A DNA stretch of 10,976 nt, from the NCBI GenBank assembly GCA_002436485.1, contig DJMK01000061.1, positions 1-10,976 on the forward strand, written 5' to 3'. The DNA is from Proteobacteria bacterium UBA6492. GTDB lineage: Bacteria; Pseudomonadota; Gammaproteobacteria; UBA6429; Thiohalophilaceae. Below, piece by piece: positions 7,463 through 10,976 of this stretch. Below the pieces are notes generated by a model, which searched no databases, was not told where the DNA came from, and saw only the letters and a list, made by a program, of their open reading frames with translations. Position 1 is the stretch's first letter. Every line of letters starts with the position of its first letter. A program made the position numbers and the translations under genes.

Positions 7463-8824
7463 TCAAAATAGATGGCTATACCTGTCTATTTCCCACTGCG
7501 ATACAGACTGGTGATAAGCTTCCCACTCCTGCAGTTTATACCTGATAAATTCTTCTTTTAATTGCTTGCCAAGCACCTGCTCAACGAAGGGATCACTGTC
7601 AAAGGCGCCGATCGCCTCGAGGAGTGTCTGAGGCAGGAATTCAATACCACGTTCCCGGCGTTCAGCCTCGGATAGTTCGTATAAATTATCGTCTTGTGGA
7701 TTACCTGGATCAATTTTGTCGCGAATACCTTCCAGTCCTGCTGCCAGCGCCAGTGTTGCGGCCAGGTAGGGATTTAACGCGCCATCCGCGTTGCGCGACT
7801 CACAGCGCCCGCCATTCATCGGCACACGAATCGAGTTGGTACGATTATTAGAACCAAACGAATTAAATACCGGTGCCCAGGAAAAATAGGCCATGTCACC
7901 CTGGCGTACCAGGCGCTTGTAACTGTTTACCGTTGGCGAGAAAGCGGCACACAAGGCACGCCCGTGCTTGATGATACCACCAATAAAATAGTACCCCAGC
8001 TCGGTTAGCCCGAGGCCCTTGGGATCATCGGCCGGATCACAGGCAAACAGGTTATCGCCAGATTCAAGATCATACAGCGACATGTTGAAATGCGCGCCAT
8101 TACCAGTTTTATCGGCAAAAGGTTTTGGCATGAAAGTAGCCAGCAGGCCTTCCTGTTTAGCATACTGCTTTGCCATATAACGGAAAAAGATATAGCGATC
8201 ACACATGGTCAACGCGTCACTGTAGGCAAAGTCGAATTCAAACTGACCATTGGCATCTTCCTTATCAAAGGAATAAAGATCCCAACCCAGATCGTTCATG
8301 GTGGTCGCCATTTTATCGAGCCAGTCAAACTGGTCCATGAAACAGCGTACGTCATAGCAGGGCTTGACCAGTTTATCGTCCGGATTAGGTACCTCAAGGC
8401 TACCGTCTTCATGCTGCTTGAGGACGAAGACCTCGCACTCAATACCAAGATTAAATCCAAAACCCATTTTTGCTGCTTCGGCCAGTACTTGCTTCAATGC
8501 GACTCGCGTGTTTAATGCGTACGGCTCACCCTTGAAGGTATTGTCTGCCGGCATCCAGGCTACTTCCGGCTGCCAGGGTAATTGAATGATATGATTCAGA
8601 TCGGGAACCGAGGCAATTTCATCATCATGCGGATCCTGTCCCAGGCCATCGAGCGCATAACCGGTATAGAGCTCCGAACCATGCGCCATGTGCTGCAGAT
8701 GATCTATTGGTACAAATTTACCCTTGGGTATGCCGTGTATATCCACGTAGGCACCAATGCAATACTTGACACCCCTGCCCTTGAGATCATTATAAATTTG
8801 GATAATTTCCTGCTCGCTTTTCAT
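7463..8824 (-). CDS. glnT: GlnT/type III-like glutamine synthetase family ligase
   Basis: 453 aa enzyme of the glutamine synthetase superfamily, which forms gamma-glutamyl amides from glutamate, ATP and ammonia or an amine. The N-terminal beta-grasp part contains YVDIHGIPKGKFVP (26-39). Catalytic-domain residues seen: E129 and E131 (GIECEVF), E189 and E196 (KEDANGQFEFDF), H245 (GNGAHFNMSL), the NSYKRL segment (300-305), the NRTNSIRVP Arg region (327-335) and E342/R344 (RCESRNADGALNPYL). NLY at 380-382 resembles the loop that carries the adenylylated Tyr in classical GlnA, but regulation by it is unproven. Sequence style fits the GlnT/GlnA3-like group that also includes gamma-glutamylmethylamide synthetase, rather than housekeeping GlnA. 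The simplest role is to capture ammonia released by the pathway; the alternative is gamma-glutamylation of an amine or guanidino substrate. The gap to the upstream gene is 13 nt, AT-rich, with no visible Shine-Dalgarno. Confidence 0.9.
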   Translation of the reverse strand: MKSEQEIIQIYNDLKGRGVKYCIGAYVDIHGIPKGKFVPIDHLQHMAHGSELYTGYALDGLGQDPHDDEIASVPDLNHIIQLPWQPEVAWMPADNTFKGEPYALNTRVALKQVLAEAAKMGFGFNLGIECEVFVLKQHEDGSLEVPNPDDKLVKPCYDVRCFMDQFDWLDKMATTMNDLGWDLYSFDKEDANGQFEFDFAYSDALTMCDRYIFFRYMAKQYAKQEGLLATFMPKPFADKTGNGAHFNMSLYDLESGDNLFACDPADDPKGLGLTELGYYFIGGIIKHGRALCAAFSPTVNSYKRLVRQGDMAYFSWAPVFNSFGSNNRTNSIRVPMNGGRCESRNADGALNPYLAATLALAAGLEGIRDKIDPGNPQDDNLYELSEAERRERGIEFLPQTLLEAIGAFDSDPFVEQVLGKQLKEEFIRYKLQEWEAYHQSVSQWEIDRYSHLF

Positions 8825-8837
8825 AAATATTTATTTA

Positions 8838-9608
8838 TCAGTTCATTTCGATTTTTTCATAATAGGAATATTGCAAAGGGGAAGTCTCCTGCATACCTTT
8901 TTCAACCAGCCTGGCCAGATCCTCGACCATCCACTCAAACAGTTCCTTGCCTTTTTCGTTACTGGCCAGACTGGGATTGCCTGTAACACCGTTTACACTG
9001 GTACGATTAACCGGGTGGGCAAACACGCAATCGTCGGTTCTATCAGGATCATCACTGTTAGAAAGCAATTCCTCATGCACCATGCCCGGTTTTAGCGCCA
9101 ACATCAGTGAAGTTTCCGCATCGTTGGCATGCCAGTCTTGCGCATCATGAAAGTGTTGCTCCTTTACTCGCTCACTGATCGAGCCGGAATTGAGCAAGGC
9201 AATCATCATGTCATCATGCTCAGCGCGCAGCATCTCCAGTGCACAGCGTAATGGCGCAAAATTACCAACATGACCATTAATCATAAACAGGCGACGAAAA
9301 CCGGAATGATAGACCCAGTCGCCGATGTCCTTGATCGCATCAATCAGTGTTTTGGGTGATAACGATAATGTGCCCGGCCAGCGGCGCGAATGCCCGATTG
9401 AACAACCATAGGAAAAAGTCGGCAGTAAAATAGCCCCGGTTTTCTCTGCCACTGCTTCGCATAATTGCCCGGCTATCTCGGCATCCATTCCACAACCCAT
9501 GTGCGGACCGTGCTGCTCGGTTGCGCCGATTGGCAGGATCGCCGTATTCATACCGGACTCAAGTAAGGTAGCGATGTCAGTCCATGACATGTCATGCCAG
9601 CGATTCAT
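8838..9608 (-). CDS. Creatininase-family metal-dependent amidohydrolase
   Basis: 256 aa, the normal length for the creatininase/creatinine amidohydrolase family (PF02633). Metal-site motifs are clear: LPIGATEQHGPHMGCGMDAEI (25-45) gives E31, H33 and D42; NGHVGN (111-116) gives H113; WHANDAETS (159-167) gives H160 and E165. True creatininases of the Pseudomonas type, as I recall them, have a metal-binding Glu two residues after the NGH His (NGHYEN); here that residue is G115, as in many family members that act on other amides (NGHGGN type). A cyclic or linear amide-bond hydrolase is therefore well supported, but creatinine as substrate is not. The start ATG has GGGAG 12 nt upstream (9621-9625) and lies 2 nt after the ATPase stop. 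No creatinase gene is seen nearby. A role in processing a guanidino compound before the carboxylase is an inference from context. Confidence 0.88.
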   Translation of the reverse strand: MNRWHDMSWTDIATLLESGMNTAILPIGATEQHGPHMGCGMDAEIAGQLCEAVAEKTGAILLPTFSYGCSIGHSRRWPGTLSLSPKTLIDAIKDIGDWVYHSGFRRLFMINGHVGNFAPLRCALEMLRAEHDDMMIALLNSGSISERVKEQHFHDAQDWHANDAETSLMLALKPGMVHEELLSNSDDPDRTDDCVFAHPVNRTSVNGVTGNPSLASNEKGKELFEWMVEDLARLVEKGMQETSPLQYSYYEKIEMN

Positions 9609-9610
9609 AT

Positions 9611-10525
9611 TCAGAAAACGCTCCCGACCTCGTCATCAACCGGTACCATACGCACCATGTTCATATGATCTTCATTAATCTCTACTTCTGTTTCCGGCGG
9701 GTGAATCAGTTCCTCAAGGCGTTTTTTTGTCGCCAGGAATTCCGGGCTTAACAGCTGCTCCTGTGTACGTGGCTGGGGCACCGGTACCTCGATCAATTCC
9801 TGTACCTCGCCCGGGTGAGCCTTGAGCACCAGTATACGATCAGCAAGGTAAACAGCTTCATCCAGATCATGAGTAATAAACAGGATCGTGATATCAATAT
9901 TCTTCCATATCTCCATCAGGGAAGCCTGCATCTTGGCACGGGTCTGCGCATCCAGCGCACCAAACGGCTCATCCATCAGCAAGATACGTGGCTGGTTAGC
10001 CAGTGCACGTGCGATTGCGACACGTTGCTTCATACCGCCGGATAATTGATGTGGATAACTGTTTTCAAACTTGCTCAGGCCGACCAGTTCAATCCATTGT
10101 CGCGCCTCGTCTTCGGCTATCGATTTACCGCGTCCTGCCAGCTCCAGCCCGAACATAACGTTACGCTTTACAGTTAACCATGGAAAAAGCGTATAACCTT
10201 GAAAGACCATCCCCCGGTCCGGACCGGGGCCAGTGACTTCCTTGCCATCCAGCAACACCTTTCCGGAAGTCTTGCTTTCAAGCCCGGCCAGGATTCTAAT
10301 CAGGGTTGATTTTCCACAGCCTGAAGGTCCAATAACACAGACAAATTCGCGCCGATGGGTTTTAAAATTAATATCATTAAGTGCAACAACCTGCCCCTGC
10401 GGTGTCTCAAACTCTTTTTGCAGGTTATTAACTTCTAGAATGACGGGTCGCTGTTTAAGCCGCGTAAACCGATCCTGTACTGCATCGGTTTGATCAAGAT
10501 AACTTGGTAATTCCAGGTCTGTCAT
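9611..10525 (-). CDS. ABC importer ATPase, NrtD/SsuB/TauB type
   Basis: Cytoplasmic ATPase that powers the importer whose permease is encoded just upstream. Counted from the ATG at 10525 (304 aa) it has Walker A GPSGCGKST (66-74), a Q-loop glutamine near 109 (VFQGYTLFPW), the ABC signature LSGGMKQR (161-168), Walker B with D-loop LLMDEPFGALD (182-192) and the switch His near 219 (ITHDLDEA). All catalytic elements are intact. The frame can be opened 8 codons further up at a GTG (10549), but the ATG at 10525 makes an ATGA overlap with the permease stop and has AAGGAG 11 nt upstream, so it is preferred. There is an N-terminal extension of about 25 residues before the ABC core and an acidic C-terminal tail. 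The stop lies 2 nt before the creatininase-family gene. Substrate guanidine or a guanidino compound is inferred from neighbours. Confidence 0.93.
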   Translation of the reverse strand: MTDLELPSYLDQTDAVQDRFTRLKQRPVILEVNNLQKEFETPQGQVVALNDINFKTHRREFVCVIGPSGCGKSTLIRILAGLESKTSGKVLLDGKEVTGPGPDRGMVFQGYTLFPWLTVKRNVMFGLELAGRGKSIAEDEARQWIELVGLSKFENSYPHQLSGGMKQRVAIARALANQPRILLMDEPFGALDAQTRAKMQASLMEIWKNIDITILFITHDLDEAVYLADRILVLKAHPGEVQELIEVPVPQPRTQEQLLSPEFLATKKRLEELIHPPETEVEINEDHMNMVRMVPVDDEVGSVF

Positions 10526-10976
10526 GTTTTTGCCATCTCCTTTTCCCACGGAAACATTCGTTTACCAAGTCGCGCCAGGATGAGGTCGGTCGTCAAACCA
10601 ATGATGCCAATGATCATGATCGCCGCGTAGACATTATCAAAGTTTTTGTAGCGAGCCTGCTGGGTAATAAACCAGGTAATACCCGAACTGGTACCAATCA
10701 ATTCTGCAACAATCAGGTAGGTCCAGGCCCAGCCCAGTAAAATCCGCAGATCCTTGAATAGAAAAGTAATGATGCCGGGTACTACTACCCGAAACAGCAA
10801 AGTGATGCGCTTAGCGCCCAGGGTTAGAGCCGCTTCAAGCAAAGATGGATCCAGCTTACGGGTCGTATTAGATACCACCAGCACCTGCTGAAAGAAAGTA
10901 CCAATAAAAATAATCGCGATTTTCGGTGCGGAATGAATACCGAGAATAGCAACCGCCAGCGCACCGAAAGCGGGAG
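10522..10976 (-). CDS. ABC importer permease, NrtB/SsuC/TauC type (5' end cut by the window)
   Basis: Inner-membrane permease subunit of an ABC importer; only the C-terminal part (about 150 residues) is here, and the frame stays open to the right edge, so the start is outside. The visible part has a hydrophobic stretch starting about ALAVAILGI and continuing through IAIIFIGTFFQQVLVV, then the cytoplasmic EAA loop (EAALTLGAKRITLLFRVVVPG region, about 10770-10840) that docks on the ATPase. Two more hydrophobic segments follow (LLGWAWTYLIVAELI and YAAIMIIGIIGLTTDLILA) and a short basic tail. This pattern is typical of the nitrate/sulfonate/taurine permease family, all importers. The stop overlaps the ATPase start by 4 nt (ATGA, 10522-10525), so the two are translationally coupled. 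Substrate is inferred from the operon as guanidine or a related compound; sequence alone does not prove it. A GTG at 10884 in this frame is internal and not the start. Confidence 0.9.
   Translation of the reverse strand, partial: PAFGALAVAILGIHSAPKIAIIFIGTFFQQVLVVSNTTRKLDPSLLEAALTLGAKRITLLFRVVVPGIITFLFKDLRILLGWAWTYLIVAELIGTSSGITWFITQQARYKNFDNVYAAIMIIGIIGLTTDLILARLGKRMFPWEKEMAKT
10537..10542 (-). promoter_or_regulatory. Ribosome binding site of the ABC ATPase gene
   Basis: AAGGAG on the minus strand, 11 nt before the ATG at 10525 and lying inside the permease coding sequence. It is the strongest Shine-Dalgarno match seen in the window and decides in favour of ATG 10525 over the upstream GTG at 10549. 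Confidence 0.7.

Noticed and set aside
10525..10549. GTG start 8 codons upstream for the ABC ATPase
   Set aside because: The ATG at 10525 has AAGGAG 11 nt upstream and forms an ATGA overlap with the permease stop; the extra residues (GKGDGKN) match nothing in the family.

Overview
The window holds most of one minus-strand operon. It reads from a truncated ABC permease at the right edge down to allophanate hydrolase near the left edge. Best reading: it imports guanidine or a related guanidino compound and breaks it down for nitrogen. The organism looks like a proteobacterium, most likely a gammaproteobacterium, of intermediate GC content. That rests on gene content and on the riboswitch class, so taxonomy is low confidence.

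Layout in transcription order (right to left): ABC importer permease (partial, 10976-10522); its ATPase (10525-9611); a creatininase-family metalloamidohydrolase (9608-8838); a GlnT/type III-like glutamine synthetase (8824-7463); a NikR-like ribbon-helix-helix regulator (7461-6991); two DUF1989 'urea carboxylase-associated' proteins (6994-6272 and 6275-5637); a biotin-dependent urea/guanidine carboxylase (5554-1949); and allophanate hydrolase (1952-153). Four junctions are 4-nt ATGA overlaps and three others have gaps of 1-13 nt, so one transcript is likely. The substrate-binding protein and the promoter probably lie beyond the right edge. Positions 1-152 are a non-coding tail with an inverted repeat but no convincing terminator.

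The only sizeable gap inside the operon (82 nt, 5555-5636) carries two tandem hairpins with ACGG and ACGA tetraloops, each closed by GG/CC, directly upstream of the carboxylase start. This is the signature of the guanidine-II (mini-ykkC) riboswitch, here inside the operon rather than at its head. It points to guanidine, not plain urea, as the carboxylase substrate.

Proposed flow: ABC import; ATP- and biotin-dependent carboxylation of guanidine to carboxyguanidine; deimination by the DUF1989 pair to allophanate plus ammonia; allophanate hydrolysis to ammonia and CO2; ammonia capture possibly by the co-encoded glutamine synthetase. The least explained part is the middle module: creatininase homologue, GlnT-like ligase and a NikR-like regulator that has lost most of its nickel ligands. 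It may widen the substrate range or sense nitrogen or the substrate.
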